A stretch of 64,000 bases of DNA from an uncultured Lachnospiraceae bacterium (GCA_910587635.1 CAJUNB010000011.1:62001-126000), one strand, 5' to 3'; shown: positions 23,706-32,768, counted from the first letter of the stretch. Made by a program: numbers and translations. The notes: generated from the letters alone by a model not told the origin.

Positions 23706-24617
23706 TTATTCGGTTTTTTTCTCGAAATGAGAGTAGCTTTTTTGGTGATTCCAGTTTCCGCCCCAGGTAAAACCATGTTCTGTGAAAAGTTTATAACACA
23801 GATCATTTTCATCTATTTTATAGGCGAAAGGTTTGTCACGGTCAGCATAGCTTTCGCCGCCTGTAGGGAATATTTTCTGCATTTCTCCGTTGTAGATAAT
23901 GGTGGGATTGAAAAAAGGATTGATATCGATGGCTAGTCCCATGTCATGCCCATAGGCATTGTCTGTATCGGGGAGGATATCACAATGGAAGCAGGACGTA
24001 TTGTTATCCTGCATGGACAGAAGGGTATCTGCGCTGTACTCATCCGGCAGACGTATCTGTTCGATTTGGTAATCCGCCTCATAAAGCCCATAGAAAATTT
24101 CTGCAAGATCCTGAGCGATAGCTCTGTTGCAGATGAGTTCTCCGGTAGAAGTATTGCCTTTGAAATTTACATACAGAACCCGCACATAGCACAGATCTTC
24201 CAGAGAAACAGGACAGCCTTCCCGCCAGGACATGCCGGTAATTCTTTTTTTCAAATCTTCTGAGAGAGGTTCATAATAAAAATCTGGCTGATAAGTTATC
24301 CGGCTGTTTCTCAATTCTTTTTTCATGTTTGTATCCCTTCCGTTTTCTTTTTCTGTCAGATCTGTTTCTGAATCTTTACTTTGTGTTTCATTGGTTAGCT
24401 GGTTATTATCGGTTTCAGATGAGATCCCTGCCTCGTTCTCAGAGGTTTGCGCCGTCCCTGACATGGATTCTTCCGTGCCATGGGTCATATAGGCAATCTC
24501 AGGTTCTCTCTGGGCGTAATCGTAGAGTGTCTCTGAGTTGCGATTGATAAATGCGGCAGAAACGGAAACAAGAAAAAAAACAGCCAATATTCCAAGCGGT
24601 TTTCCATACTTTTGCAT
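23706..24617 (-). CDS. M15-family peptidoglycan peptidase, membrane anchored
   Basis: Encodes a 303-residue extracellular protein. An N-terminal hydrophobic segment (GILAVFFLVSVSAAFI) anchors or exports it, and a Ser/Thr/Glu-rich linker of about 70 residues follows. The C-terminal domain has the zinc-binding pattern of M15 D-alanyl-D-alanine carboxypeptidases and L,D-endopeptidases: HDMGLAIDINPFFNP (His and Asp ligands) and WGGNWNHQKSYSHFE (catalytic Asp position occupied by Asn/His-rich sequence, final His ligand). It would cleave peptides in the cell wall. The gene is transcribed away from ecfA1. Confidence 0.87.
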   Translation of the reverse strand: MQKYGKPLGILAVFFLVSVSAAFINRNSETLYDYAQREPEIAYMTHGTEESMSGTAQTSENEAGISSETDNNQLTNETQSKDSETDLTEKENGRDTNMKKELRNSRITYQPDFYYEPLSEDLKKRITGMSWREGCPVSLEDLCYVRVLYVNFKGNTSTGELICNRAIAQDLAEIFYGLYEADYQIEQIRLPDEYSADTLLSMQDNNTSCFHCDILPDTDNAYGHDMGLAIDINPFFNPTIIYNGEMQKIFPTGGESYADRDKPFAYKIDENDLCYKLFTEHGFTWGGNWNHQKSYSHFEKKTE

Positions 24618-24823
24618 ATAGAGAAATCCTCATGCACGGCGAATCCAGTGAAGCAGAAACGACTGCCTGGACAACCCGCCTGCGCAGTTTTTTATTGTTA
24701 ACGGGTTGCGATATTCTCAGTGAGCAAAGGAAATGGCTTAGGGATGCCCTCTGAGGATAATTTCAGTATAGGATAAATACCGGGATTTATCAACCGGGAA
24801 CAGGCAAATGCAACCGGTTTCTC

Positions 24824-24852
24824 TTGTAATTCCCATGATTTTAAAGTACAAT
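24824..24852 (+). promoter_or_regulatory. promoter of the ECF transporter operon
   Basis: TTGTAA (24824-24829), 17 bp, TACAAT (24847-24852), 56 bp before ecfA1. The 290-bp divergent region before it also holds a CAACCCG...CGGGTTG foldback (about 24673-24709) of unknown use. No known vitamin riboswitch is recognised. Confidence 0.65.
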
Positions 24853-24908
24853 AAGGCAGATGAAAATTTCCCGGGCAGAATAAAGAAGCCGGAGAGGAAA
24901 AACAGAGA

Positions 24909-25766
24909 ATGGGTATTATTCAGACAAACAAATTAGTATTTGAATATATCAGACGGGATGAAGAAGGCAATGCGGAAGGAATTACCCGTGCCGTGGATGA
25001 AGTGGATCTGGATATTCGGCAGGGGGAATTTGTAGCGATTCTGGGACATAACGGTTCCGGTAAGTCCACGCTGGCAAAGCATATCAATGCGATTCTGTAT
25101 CCTACCGAAGGAACTGTACTGGTGGATGGCAAAGATACGAGTGAAAATAAGAATATATGGGAGATCAGACAGAAAGCCGGTATGGTATTTCAAAATCCTG
25201 ACAATCAGATCATTGGACAGGTAGTGGAAGAGGATGTGGGATTCGGACCGGAAAATATGGGAGTTCCCACAAAAGAGATATGGGAACGGGTGGAAGAGAG
25301 CCTGAAGGCAGTGGGGATGTATGAATTTCGGAAACATTCTCCCAATAAGCTCTCTGGCGGCCAGAAGCAGCGGGTATCCATTGCGGGCGTCATTGCCATG
25401 CATCCCAAATGTATTATATTGGATGAGCCTACTGCAATGCTGGATCCCAACGGGCGCAGAGAAGTCATCCGGGCGGCCAGAGCGCTGAATGAAGTGGAAA
25501 ATGTTACGATACTGCTGATCACACATTATATGGAAGAAGTGATTCATGCGGACAGAGTGATTGTAATGGACAAGGGCAGAATCGTCATGCAGGGAACACC
25601 GAGAGAAGTGTTTTCCCAGGTGGAAAAGCTAAAAAGTCTTCGTCTGGATGTACCCCAGGTCACAATGCTTGCCTATGATCTGAAGCAGAAAGGGGTACCA
25701 TTGCCGGATGGTATTTTGTCAATACAGGAACTGACAGAAGCACTAGGATATCAGGAGAGGGCGTAG
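24909..25766 (+). CDS. ecfA1: ECF transporter energizing ATPase A1
   Basis: Encodes a 285-residue ATPase of the shared energizing module of group II energy-coupling-factor transporters, which power several vitamin-binding S components. It has Walker A GHNGSGKST, Q-loop MVFQNPDNQIIGQVVEEDVGFGPEN (the hallmark DVGFGPEN of the family), signature LSGGQKQRVSIAG and Walker B CIILDEPTAMLDP. It starts the ecfA1-ecfA2-ecfT-truA run and is 1 bp from ecfA2. In many Bacillota this block follows rplQ directly. Confidence 0.96.
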   Translation: MGIIQTNKLVFEYIRRDEEGNAEGITRAVDEVDLDIRQGEFVAILGHNGSGKSTLAKHINAILYPTEGTVLVDGKDTSENKNIWEIRQKAGMVFQNPDNQIIGQVVEEDVGFGPENMGVPTKEIWERVEESLKAVGMYEFRKHSPNKLSGGQKQRVSIAGVIAMHPKCIILDEPTAMLDPNGRREVIRAARALNEVENVTILLITHYMEEVIHADRVIVMDKGRIVMQGTPREVFSQVEKLKSLRLDVPQVTMLAYDLKQKGVPLPDGILSIQELTEALGYQERA

Positions 25767-25767
25767 T

Positions 25768-26616
25768 ATGTCTATTATTCTGGATCATGTAAATTATATA
25801 TATGAAAAAGATACCAATATGGCTGCCTGTGCGTTAAAGGACGTGTGCCTGACGATTCCTGACGGGCAGTTTGTCGGCCTGATCGGACATACGGGTTCCG
25901 GTAAGTCCACACTGGTACAGCATCTGAATGGATTGCTTGCTCCCACAAGCGGCAATATCTATTATAACGGAAAAGACATTCATGATGAGGATTTTAATAA
26001 GAAAGAGCTGAGAAGTAAGGTGGGGCTTGTATTTCAGTATCCAGAGCATCAGTTATTTGAGATTGATGTATTTACAGATGTGTGTTTTGGGCCGAAGAAT
26101 CTGGGGCTGACGCAGAAAGAAGTACAGCTGCGCGCCTTTGAAGCGTTACGGCAGGTAGGATTTCCGGAAGAATATTTTTATCAGTCTCCTTTTGATTTAT
26201 CCGGTGGGCAAAAGCGTAGGGCGGCAATTGCAGGGGTGCTGGCGATGCGGCCGGAAGTATTGATTTTGGATGAACCGACTGCAGGATTGGATCCAAAGGG
26301 CCGGGATGAGATACTGGATCAGATTGCTAAGCTGAAACAGGAGATGGGGATCACAGTTGTCCTCGTATCTCACAGTATGGAAGATATTGCCAGATATGTG
26401 GACAGGATTATTGTGATGAACAGAGGAAGCGTTATGTTCGATGATATTCCCCGAGAGGTATTTGGACATGTAAAGGAACTGGAGGCGGTTGGGCTGGCGG
26501 CCCCGCAGGTGACATATATCATACAGGCGTTGCACGAAAAAGGCATGGCAGTGAATACGGATGTTACGACTCTGGAAGAGGCAGAGCGGGAAATCCTGAA
26601 AGCACTGGGAAAGTAG
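25768..26616 (+). CDS. ecfA2: ECF transporter energizing ATPase A2
   Basis: Encodes a 282-residue second ECF ATPase. Walker A is GHTGSGKST, the Q-loop region reads LVFQYPEHQLFEIDVFTDVCFGPKNLG, the signature LSGGQKRRAAIAG and Walker B VLILDEPTAGLDP. A1 and A2 form the heterodimer that couples to EcfT. The gene follows ecfA1 by 1 bp and precedes ecfT by 18 bp. Confidence 0.96.
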   Translation: MSIILDHVNYIYEKDTNMAACALKDVCLTIPDGQFVGLIGHTGSGKSTLVQHLNGLLAPTSGNIYYNGKDIHDEDFNKKELRSKVGLVFQYPEHQLFEIDVFTDVCFGPKNLGLTQKEVQLRAFEALRQVGFPEEYFYQSPFDLSGGQKRRAAIAGVLAMRPEVLILDEPTAGLDPKGRDEILDQIAKLKQEMGITVVLVSHSMEDIARYVDRIIVMNRGSVMFDDIPREVFGHVKELEAVGLAAPQVTYIIQALHEKGMAVNTDVTTLEEAEREILKALGK

Positions 26617-26634
26617 TGGTCAGGAAGAAAACAT

Positions 26635-27444
26635 ATGTTGAGAGATATTACACTGGGACAATACTATCAGACCGAATCCATCATTCACAGGCTGGACCCA
26701 AGAGTAAAGCTGGTAGGAACGATACTGTATATTATTTCCCTTTTTCTGTTTCACAATTTTACCGGATATGTGGCGGCAGCGGTTTTTCTTGTCATCGTGA
26801 TCAGGCTGTCCGGGGTTCCCTTTCGGTATATGGTAAAAGGAATGAAAGCAATCGTCTTTCTTTTACTGTTGACAATGGTATTTAATCTTTTCCTGACGCC
26901 GGGAGAGACTCTTGTACAGTTCTGGAAACTGACAATCACAAAGGAAGGACTGCGTATTGCCATCTTTATGGCAATTCGACTGACATTTCTGATTATTGGA
27001 TCCTCTTTGATGACATTGACGACGACACCCAACAATCTGACTGACGGTATGGAAAAACTAATGAGTCCGTTGAAGAGAGTAAGAGTACCGGTTCATGAGA
27101 TTGCCATGATGATGTCCATTGCTCTCCGTTTTATTCCGATCCTGATGGAAGAAACGGATAAAATTATGAAAGCGCAGATTGCCAGGGGGGCGGATTTTGA
27201 GAGTGGCAACATGATCAAAAAGGCAAAAGCACTTGTACCGTTGCTTGTACCGTTGTTTGTTTCTGCATTTCGGCGGGCCAATGATCTGGCCATGGCTATG
27301 GAGGCCAGATGTTATCAGGGGGGCGAGGGCAGGACGAAGATGAAGCCGCTGCAATATAAAAGACGGGATTTTCTGGCGTATGCAGGTTTGGGATGCTATG
27401 TCGGAGTTGTATTGCTGATCAGGAGTGTGGGAATATTACCATGA
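26635..27444 (+). CDS. ecfT: ECF transporter transmembrane protein EcfT
   Basis: Encodes the 269-residue scaffold membrane protein joining the ECF ATPases to interchangeable S components. Four to five hydrophobic segments precede the coupling helices. The first Ala-Arg-Gly motif is QIARGADF; the second reads MEARCYQGGEGRT, with Cys in place of Gly. Its stop overlaps the truA start as ATGATG/TGA. Confidence 0.94.
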   Translation: MLRDITLGQYYQTESIIHRLDPRVKLVGTILYIISLFLFHNFTGYVAAAVFLVIVIRLSGVPFRYMVKGMKAIVFLLLLTMVFNLFLTPGETLVQFWKLTITKEGLRIAIFMAIRLTFLIIGSSLMTLTTTPNNLTDGMEKLMSPLKRVRVPVHEIAMMMSIALRFIPILMEETDKIMKAQIARGADFESGNMIKKAKALVPLLVPLFVSAFRRANDLAMAMEARCYQGGEGRTKMKPLQYKRRDFLAYAGLGCYVGVVLLIRSVGILP

Positions 27445-28178
27445 TGCGGGTCAAATTGATCGTTGCCTATGACGGGACTGCTTATCATGGCTGGCAGCTC
27501 CAGAAAAATGGAAATACGATAGAGGCGGAACTGAATAAACATTTGTCTGCACTTTTGCAGGAAAATATCCAGGTCATCGGTGCGAGCCGGACAGATGCCG
27601 GGGTGCATGCTCATTGTAATGTGGCGGTATTCGACACGGATACGAGGATGCCTGCGGAGAAGATAAGCTATGCGCTGAATCAGAGACTGCCGGAAGATAT
27701 CCGTATCCAGGCTTCCCGGCGGGTGGCTGATGATTTTCATCCGAGAAAGTGTAAAAGTGTCAAAACTTATGAATACAGGATATGGTGTGGAGAATTTCCC
27801 ATGCCTACACAGAGATTGTATTCACATTTTATGTATACGCCTTTGCGGGTAGAATGGATGCAGGAAGCTGCGGCCTATCTGGAAGGGAAGCATGATTTTG
27901 CCAGTTTTTGCAGTGTGGATTCTCAGGCAGAAAGTACGGTAAGGACGATCTACGGAATCGAAATTCTGGAAGAAAAAAATATGGTTAAAATTCGGATTTC
28001 CGGCAACGGTTTTCTCTACAATATGGTGCGCATCATTGCGGGAACGCTGGTGGAGATTGGAAAAGGGAAGTATCAGCCGGAAAAGATAGCCGATATTCTG
28101 GAAGCCTGCGACAGGCAGATGGCTGGACCGACATTGCCGGCGAGGGGACTGACCCTTATTCAGTACGATTTTATATAG
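27441..28178 (+). CDS. truA: tRNA pseudouridine(38-40) synthase
   Basis: Encodes a 245-residue TruA that isomerises uridines 38-40 in the tRNA anticodon arm. The catalytic Asp lies in GASRTDAGVHAHCNVAVF, and the N-terminus VKLIVAYDGTAYHGWQLQKNG and late motif GNGFLYNMVRIIAGTLVEIG are conserved. The start at 27441 overlaps the ecfT stop codon by four bases, which indicates coupled translation. It is followed by a promoter and leader for rplM. Confidence 0.96.
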   Translation: MMRVKLIVAYDGTAYHGWQLQKNGNTIEAELNKHLSALLQENIQVIGASRTDAGVHAHCNVAVFDTDTRMPAEKISYALNQRLPEDIRIQASRRVADDFHPRKCKSVKTYEYRIWCGEFPMPTQRLYSHFMYTPLRVEWMQEAAAYLEGKHDFASFCSVDSQAESTVRTIYGIEILEEKNMVKIRISGNGFLYNMVRIIAGTLVEIGKGKYQPEKIADILEACDRQMAGPTLPARGLTLIQYDFI

Positions 28179-28224
28179 CGATATGCAGGAGCATTGAAAT
28201 TTTCCAAAAATCCGTTTTCATCTA

Positions 28225-28253
28225 TTGACACACCCGGGGCAGTATACTATAAT
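28225..28253 (+). promoter_or_regulatory. consensus promoter of rplM-rpsI with long leader
   Basis: TTGACA (28225-28230), 17 bp, TATAAT (28248-28253): a full consensus sigma-A promoter. About 165 nt of untranslated leader follow before rplM. L13 operons in Bacillota often carry a leader that binds the protein; I do not recognise a known L13 leader here. Confidence 0.9.
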
Positions 28254-28425
28254 TACTCAATGTGGCGATCTTTGAAGAAGTATGCCAATTCCCAGACATA
28301 CAGCTTCGATGTGCCTTACAGATTGGTTTTCCAAACGGATGCGGCGGCCCGGACATCTGCCGGAGAAGTGGAAGAGATCACAGAGAACAGATTGATAAGA
28401 CGAGATTTATTATGGAGGTAACATA

Positions 28426-28854
28426 ATGAAAACTTTTATGGCGAGTCCATCTACAATTGATAGAAAATGGTATGTGGTAGACGCTGAAAATAAGACGTTG
28501 GGACGCCTGGCGGCAGAAGTTGCCAAGGTATTGAGAGGAAAGAACAAACCAATCTTTACACCGCATATGGATACAGGTGATAATGTAATCGTTATCAATG
28601 CTTCCAAGATCAAGGTAACAGGTAAAAAACTGGATCAGAAGATTTATTATCATCATTCCGAATATGTAGGCGGTATGAAAGAGACTACATTACGAGAGAA
28701 AATGGCAAAGAAACCGGAACAGGTCATTGAACTTGCTGTCAAGGGAATGCTTCCGAAAGGACCTTTGGGGAGACAAATGTTTAAGAAACTTCATGTATAC
28801 GCAGGATCGGAGCATGCACATGCAGCTCAGAAACCTGAAGTATTGACATTTTAA
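28426..28854 (+). CDS. rplM: 50S ribosomal protein L13
   Basis: Encodes a 142-residue L13, an early-assembly 23S rRNA-binding protein. The N-terminus MKTFMASPSTIDRKWYVVDAENKTLGRLA and motifs GDNVIVINASKIKVTGKK, YHHSEYVGGMKE and KGMLPKGPLGRQMFKKLHVYAG are diagnostic. TGGAGG precedes the ATG. It forms a two-gene operon with rpsI, 30 bp downstream. Confidence 0.98.
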   Translation: MKTFMASPSTIDRKWYVVDAENKTLGRLAAEVAKVLRGKNKPIFTPHMDTGDNVIVINASKIKVTGKKLDQKIYYHHSEYVGGMKETTLREKMAKKPEQVIELAVKGMLPKGPLGRQMFKKLHVYAGSEHAHAAQKPEVLTF

Positions 28855-28884
28855 TCGAAGGGGACGGAAAAGGAGGAATCAAAA

Positions 28885-29280
28885 ATGGCTAAAGCAGCAA
28901 GATATTATGGAACAGGTAGAAGAAAAAAATCCATTGCCAGAGTATATTTAGTACCCGGAAAAGGCAATATTACGATTAATAAAAGAAACATTGATGATTA
29001 TTTTGGATTGGAAACTCTGAAGGTTATCGTCCGTCAGCCTTTGGCTTTGACAGATAACGGGGAGAAATTCGATGTTACAGTCAATGTACATGGCGGCGGC
29101 TATACAGGACAGGCAGGTGCCATCAGACACGGTATCTCCAGAGCGTTGCTGCAGGCGGATGCAGAGTACAGACCGACACTGAAAAAGGCCGGTTTCCTGA
29201 CGAGAGACCCTCGTATGAAAGAAAGAAAGAAATACGGTCTCAAAGCAGCGAGACGTGCACCACAGTTCTCCAAGAGATAA
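28885..29280 (+). CDS. rpsI: 30S ribosomal protein S9
   Basis: Encodes a 131-residue S9, whose C-terminal tail reaches the P-site tRNA. The N-terminal ARYYGTGRRKKSIARVYLVPGKG, the middle GGGYTGQAGAIRHGISRALL and the final KKYGLKAARRAPQFSKR are conserved, including the terminal SKR. AAAGGAGG precedes the ATG. A terminator follows. Confidence 0.98.
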   Translation: MAKAARYYGTGRRKKSIARVYLVPGKGNITINKRNIDDYFGLETLKVIVRQPLALTDNGEKFDVTVNVHGGGYTGQAGAIRHGISRALLQADAEYRPTLKKAGFLTRDPRMKERKKYGLKAARRAPQFSKR

Positions 29281-29307
29281 TTACAAGCAGAATAAGAGAT
29301 TTTATGA

Positions 29308-29344
29308 AACCCTTGAAAATCCAGTGTTTTCAGGGGTTTTCTTT
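29308..29344 (+). terminator. terminator after rpsI
   Basis: AACCCTTGAAAA pairs with TTTTCAGGGGTT (one G-U pair) around a short loop and is followed by TTCTTT. It ends the rplM-rpsI operon. Confidence 0.88.
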
Positions 29345-29422
29345 ATGTCTGTGTTTTTTATCAAATAATCAGCATAGAATTAGAGAAAATATTTAATTTT
29401 TCTTTAAACCTTTTTTTGCATA

Positions 29423-29451
29423 TTGCTATGGAAGGCAAAATTGTATATGAT
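29423..29451 (+). promoter_or_regulatory. promoter of the CAP-domain protein gene
   Basis: TTGCTA (29423-29428), 17 bp, TATGAT (29446-29451). It lies 51 bp before the start codon, and a short dyad (ACAGTCAC-GTCTGT region, 29463-29477) sits in between. Confidence 0.6.
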
Positions 29452-29502
29452 AAAAGTAACAGACAGTCACGTCTGTCAAATGGAAAAGGAGGGTGGTACA
29501 CA

Positions 29503-30402
29503 ATGAAAAAGAAATGGATACTGATTGGTATTCTGGCAGCGGCAATGCTGCAGACGTCTATGACAGCTTTTGCAGCGCCCAAACAGATGAGTGACGGAAC
29601 GGTTTTTGATGCGGCGTATTATGCAAGCAGCAATCCTGACGTCAAGGCGATTTTTGGTACGAACGAACAGAATTTATACATGCATTATAAGATGTTCGGG
29701 AAAAATGAAGGCAGGCTTCCGGTAGCACCTACGACATATCCGACCCCTGTTACACAGCCATCAGTAACGAATATTATGGAGAATGGCTTCGATCCGGTGT
29801 ATTATGCAAATAATAACAAGGACGTTGTTGCGGTAATTGGTAACGATCCGCAGCAGTTGTATTTGCACTATACTCTATTCGGAAAGAATGAGGGAAGAAA
29901 GGGCTGTGCGCCTAACAGTACATCGAATACGAATACGCCATCCAATCCATCATCTTCTACGACGGGGACATATAAGTATGGACTTGACGAGACGCAGTAT
30001 AAACGTGTAGTACAGAGGGTGGACAGCAACAGCGGTAACGCAAAATCTCTTATCAGTGAGATCAACAGTTACAGAGGCGATAAGGACAGGAAAAAGATTT
30101 ACCGGGACGATGCCTTAGAACAGGCGGCGACATTGTTGGCAATGGAAATGGACGATGTTGAAAAAGCTTCCAGCACGCGTCCGAATGGCAATTCGTACTC
30201 CTCTGTCTTTTCTCAATTCGGTATCAGCGGTTACGAATATCAGGGAATGATTTATCAGAAAAACAATACTTCGGATATGAGTAAGCTGTTAGAGGAATGG
30301 AAGTCGGACAGTGGAGACAGATCAGAGCTTCAGAATAAGCGCTACAAATATGCTGGCGTAGGAAGAAGCAATAAATATTGGGTAGTGCTGTTTACAGATT
30401 AA
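29503..30402 (+). CDS. secreted protein with two YYxxxNxDV repeats and a CAP domain
   Basis: Encodes a 299-residue exported protein with a signal peptide ending in TAFAAP. Two tandem repeats of about 45 residues follow (about 29-72 and 86-130): FDAAYYASSNPDVKAIFG...HYKMFGKNEGR and FDPVYYANNNKDVVAVIG...HYTLFGKNEGR. A Ser/Thr/Asn-rich linker leads to a C-terminal CAP/SCP-like domain (about 170-299; LISEINSYRGDKDRKKIYRDDALEQAATLLAMEMDD, WKSDSGDRSELQNKRYKYAGVGRSN). Such repeats are frequent in clostridial surface proteins, but their ligand is unknown. AAAGGAGGGT marks the start at 29503. Confidence 0.82.
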   Translation: MKKKWILIGILAAAMLQTSMTAFAAPKQMSDGTVFDAAYYASSNPDVKAIFGTNEQNLYMHYKMFGKNEGRLPVAPTTYPTPVTQPSVTNIMENGFDPVYYANNNKDVVAVIGNDPQQLYLHYTLFGKNEGRKGCAPNSTSNTNTPSNPSSSTTGTYKYGLDETQYKRVVQRVDSNSGNAKSLISEINSYRGDKDRKKIYRDDALEQAATLLAMEMDDVEKASSTRPNGNSYSSVFSQFGISGYEYQGMIYQKNNTSDMSKLLEEWKSDSGDRSELQNKRYKYAGVGRSNKYWVVLFTD

Positions 30403-30438
30403 AACACAAAGAACATATCATATTGAGAAGTAGACGTT

Positions 30439-30478
30439 CAGACCGGGAATACCGATAAAAGGTGGTATTCCCGGTCTG
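30439..30478 (+). terminator. strong hairpin after the CAP-protein gene
   Basis: CAGACCGGGAATACC and GGTATTCCCGGTCTG form a perfect 15-bp stem around a 10-base loop. Only a poor T-rich stretch follows, so termination may be partial or the hairpin may act in RNA stability. Confidence 0.75.
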
Positions 30479-30574
30479 TGCTTATCCGTGACAGGCGGAG
30501 GATTCTGAAATACTTGAACAATCCCTCTAATATACATATAATAGAAGGGTGAAAATGTTTTGGGAGAGCTGAAA

Positions 30575-31366
30575 ATGAACAATGTATGGAAATTGGCAGT
30601 ATTTATCGCTGCAGAGCTTGTTCTGACACAGATGATTTCACTGATATTCAGGATGATATCCAGGAGAAACAAAGGGGTACATCTGCGATATGCAAAGAGC
30701 GCGATCAATGTAACGATTATTGTTGTGGGTGTTTATAGTCTGGCACAGCAGTTTGATATTACAAAGGATATCAGTAAAGTTTTACTGCAGAGTGGTTCGC
30801 TGATCGTTGCGATCGCGACTTTTGCAGCGCAGCAGGCTCTTGGGAATATTATCAGTGGTTTTTCCCTGTCAATGTCAAAGCCCTATGAGGTGGAAGATAA
30901 AATAAAGGTAGTGCAGGGCGGCGGTATTATAGCGGAAGGCATTGTACAGGACATTACGATTCGACATACGATTATACGACAGTTCAATGGAGAGAGCTGT
31001 ATCGTCCCCAATTCGGTCATGGATGCCTCTGTGATTACCAATACAAATTATACGGAAAATATCGGAAATTTTATGGAAATAGAGATTGGTTACAGTGCGG
31101 ATATTGACAGAGCAATGGATATTATGCAAAAGATATGCATAAATCATGAACTGACATTGAATACCGAATCAAATAAAGTATTTATAAAAGGATATACACA
31201 AAATGGTATGATTTTGAAAACAACAGTGTGGACCGGCAATCTGGACGACAGTTTTCGGGCATGCAGTGATATCCGCGCTGAACTTGTAAAAGAATTTCTG
31301 AAGAATGATATTGAAATACCATACCAGACAGTGACAATTTATAATGAACAGGAAATAGACAAATGA
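30575..31366 (+). CDS. MscS-family mechanosensitive channel
   Basis: Encodes a 263-residue membrane protein of the small-conductance mechanosensitive channel family. Transmembrane segments lie at about residues 6-24, 42-62 and 70-100. The pore-lining segment is LIVAIATFAAQQALGNIISGFSLSMSKPYEVEDKI, and the beta domain follows with the pattern NGESCIVPNSVMDASVITN. Length is typical of minimal MscS homologues. GGGAGAGCTGAAA precedes the ATG at 30575. It overlaps the next gene by four bases, which links it to a MATE exporter. Confidence 0.92.
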   Translation: MNNVWKLAVFIAAELVLTQMISLIFRMISRRNKGVHLRYAKSAINVTIIVVGVYSLAQQFDITKDISKVLLQSGSLIVAIATFAAQQALGNIISGFSLSMSKPYEVEDKIKVVQGGGIIAEGIVQDITIRHTIIRQFNGESCIVPNSVMDASVITNTNYTENIGNFMEIEIGYSADIDRAMDIMQKICINHELTLNTESNKVFIKGYTQNGMILKTTVWTGNLDDSFRACSDIRAELVKEFLKNDIEIPYQTVTIYNEQEIDK

Positions 31367-32706
31367 AAAAAGATTTAACAGAGGGAAATATTATCAAAGT
31401 CATGCTGCTCTTTGCGGCTCCTATGATTTTGGGAAATATGCTTCAACAGTTTTACAATATTACAGATACCCTTATTGTAGGTCGGGCGTTAGGGACGGGA
31501 GCACTGGCAGCCGTCGGCTCAGCGTATACGCTGATGACATTTCTGACCTCTATACTGATCGGGCTTTGCATGGGAAGTGGTGCTTCTTTTTCCTACTATT
31601 TTGGTAAAAAGGATAATTTCCGGCTAAAAAATACCATGTTTCTCTCTTTTATTCTGATCGGTGTAATTGCATTGGTGCTGAATGGGCTTGTTATGTTCTA
31701 TCTGGAAGAGATACTGGTCTTTTTGCGTACCCCCCAAGAGCTGATGGAAATGATGAAAGAATATACACAGATCGTATTTATGGGTATTTTCTTTGTATTT
31801 CTCTATAATTATTTTGCATATGTACTCCGGGCGATTGGCAATTCTGTTGTGCCGTTGTATTTTCTGGGAAGTACCGCCCTGCTGAATGTAGTATTGGATC
31901 TGATATTCGTCATAAATTTTAAATGGGAAATCGAAGGTGCAGCGCTTGCTACAGTGATTTCACAGGCCATATCCGGTCTTGGGATTGCCTGTTATACGTG
32001 GCTGAAGGAGCCTGGTCTCCGGTTTCACAAGGAAGAGATGGTATTTTCTGTGAAAGCTGTAACGGAGGTGGTGCACCGTTCTTTTACTGCATCTGTGCAG
32101 CAATCGGTTATGAACTTTGGGATTTTGATGGTACAGGGGCTTGTAAACAGTTTTGGCCCGGTCGTTATGGCGGCATTTACGGCAGGGGTAAAGATCGATA
32201 CGCTGGCTTACATGCCGGCTCAGGAATTTGGCAATGCCTTTTCCCTCTTTATCTCCCAAAATTTTGGAGGAGGCAGAAATGACAGAATACGACAGGGAAT
32301 GAAAGAGGCCGTTAAAATTTCTATGCTGTTCTGTATTGTTATATCCTTTCTTGTGTTTTGGGGAGCGAGATATCTGATTGCAATTTTTGTAGGGCCGGGT
32401 TCAGAAGATATTATAAATACAGGTGCCCAATATTTACAGGTGGAAGGCATCTTTTATTGCGGAATCGGTGTGCTGTTTTTACTGTATGGTTTTTACAGGG
32501 GGGTCAACCGTCCGGGGATGTCTCTGCTCCTTACGATAATCTCTCTTGGGACAAGAGTGATTCTGGCATATTCTCTTGCTCCGGTGGAAAGTATCGGTGT
32601 ACTGGCAATCTGGTGGGCAATACCGATTGGCTGGTTTTTGGCAGATATGACAGGGATTTTATATATGTTTCTACAGAAGAAAAAAATATTCGGGGATATT
32701 ATTTGA
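31363..32706 (+). CDS. MATE-family efflux transporter (first of two)
   Basis: Encodes a 447-residue multidrug and toxin extrusion family protein with about twelve membrane segments in two halves. The N-terminal half shows MILGNMLQQFYNITDTLIVGRALGTGALAAVGSAYTLMTF, and the second half starts near residue 235 with SVQQSVMNFGILMVQG. It overlaps the MscS gene by four bases (ATGA). The driving ion and substrate cannot be told. A second MATE gene follows after a short gap. Confidence 0.93.
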   Translation: MKKDLTEGNIIKVMLLFAAPMILGNMLQQFYNITDTLIVGRALGTGALAAVGSAYTLMTFLTSILIGLCMGSGASFSYYFGKKDNFRLKNTMFLSFILIGVIALVLNGLVMFYLEEILVFLRTPQELMEMMKEYTQIVFMGIFFVFLYNYFAYVLRAIGNSVVPLYFLGSTALLNVVLDLIFVINFKWEIEGAALATVISQAISGLGIACYTWLKEPGLRFHKEEMVFSVKAVTEVVHRSFTASVQQSVMNFGILMVQGLVNSFGPVVMAAFTAGVKIDTLAYMPAQEFGNAFSLFISQNFGGGRNDRIRQGMKEAVKISMLFCIVISFLVFWGARYLIAIFVGPGSEDIINTGAQYLQVEGIFYCGIGVLFLLYGFYRGVNRPGMSLLLTIISLGTRVILAYSLAPVESIGVLAIWWAIPIGWFLADMTGILYMFLQKKKIFGDII

Positions 32707-32768
32707 TGGAGCCGGTGGGGTAGCGGAGAAAAATGTGTCTTTTCTCAGGAAGGATATGTGACGGTATT

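Noticed and set aside
24618..24908. Vitamin riboswitch upstream of the ECF operon
   Set aside because: Only a simple CAACCCG/CGGGTTG foldback is seen; none of the conserved cores of FMN, TPP, cobalamin or folate-type riboswitches could be found.
28194..28421. Small reading frame of 75 codons before rplM
   Set aside because: It begins upstream of the consensus promoter at 28225-28253 and spans the promoter itself; no domain is recognisable.
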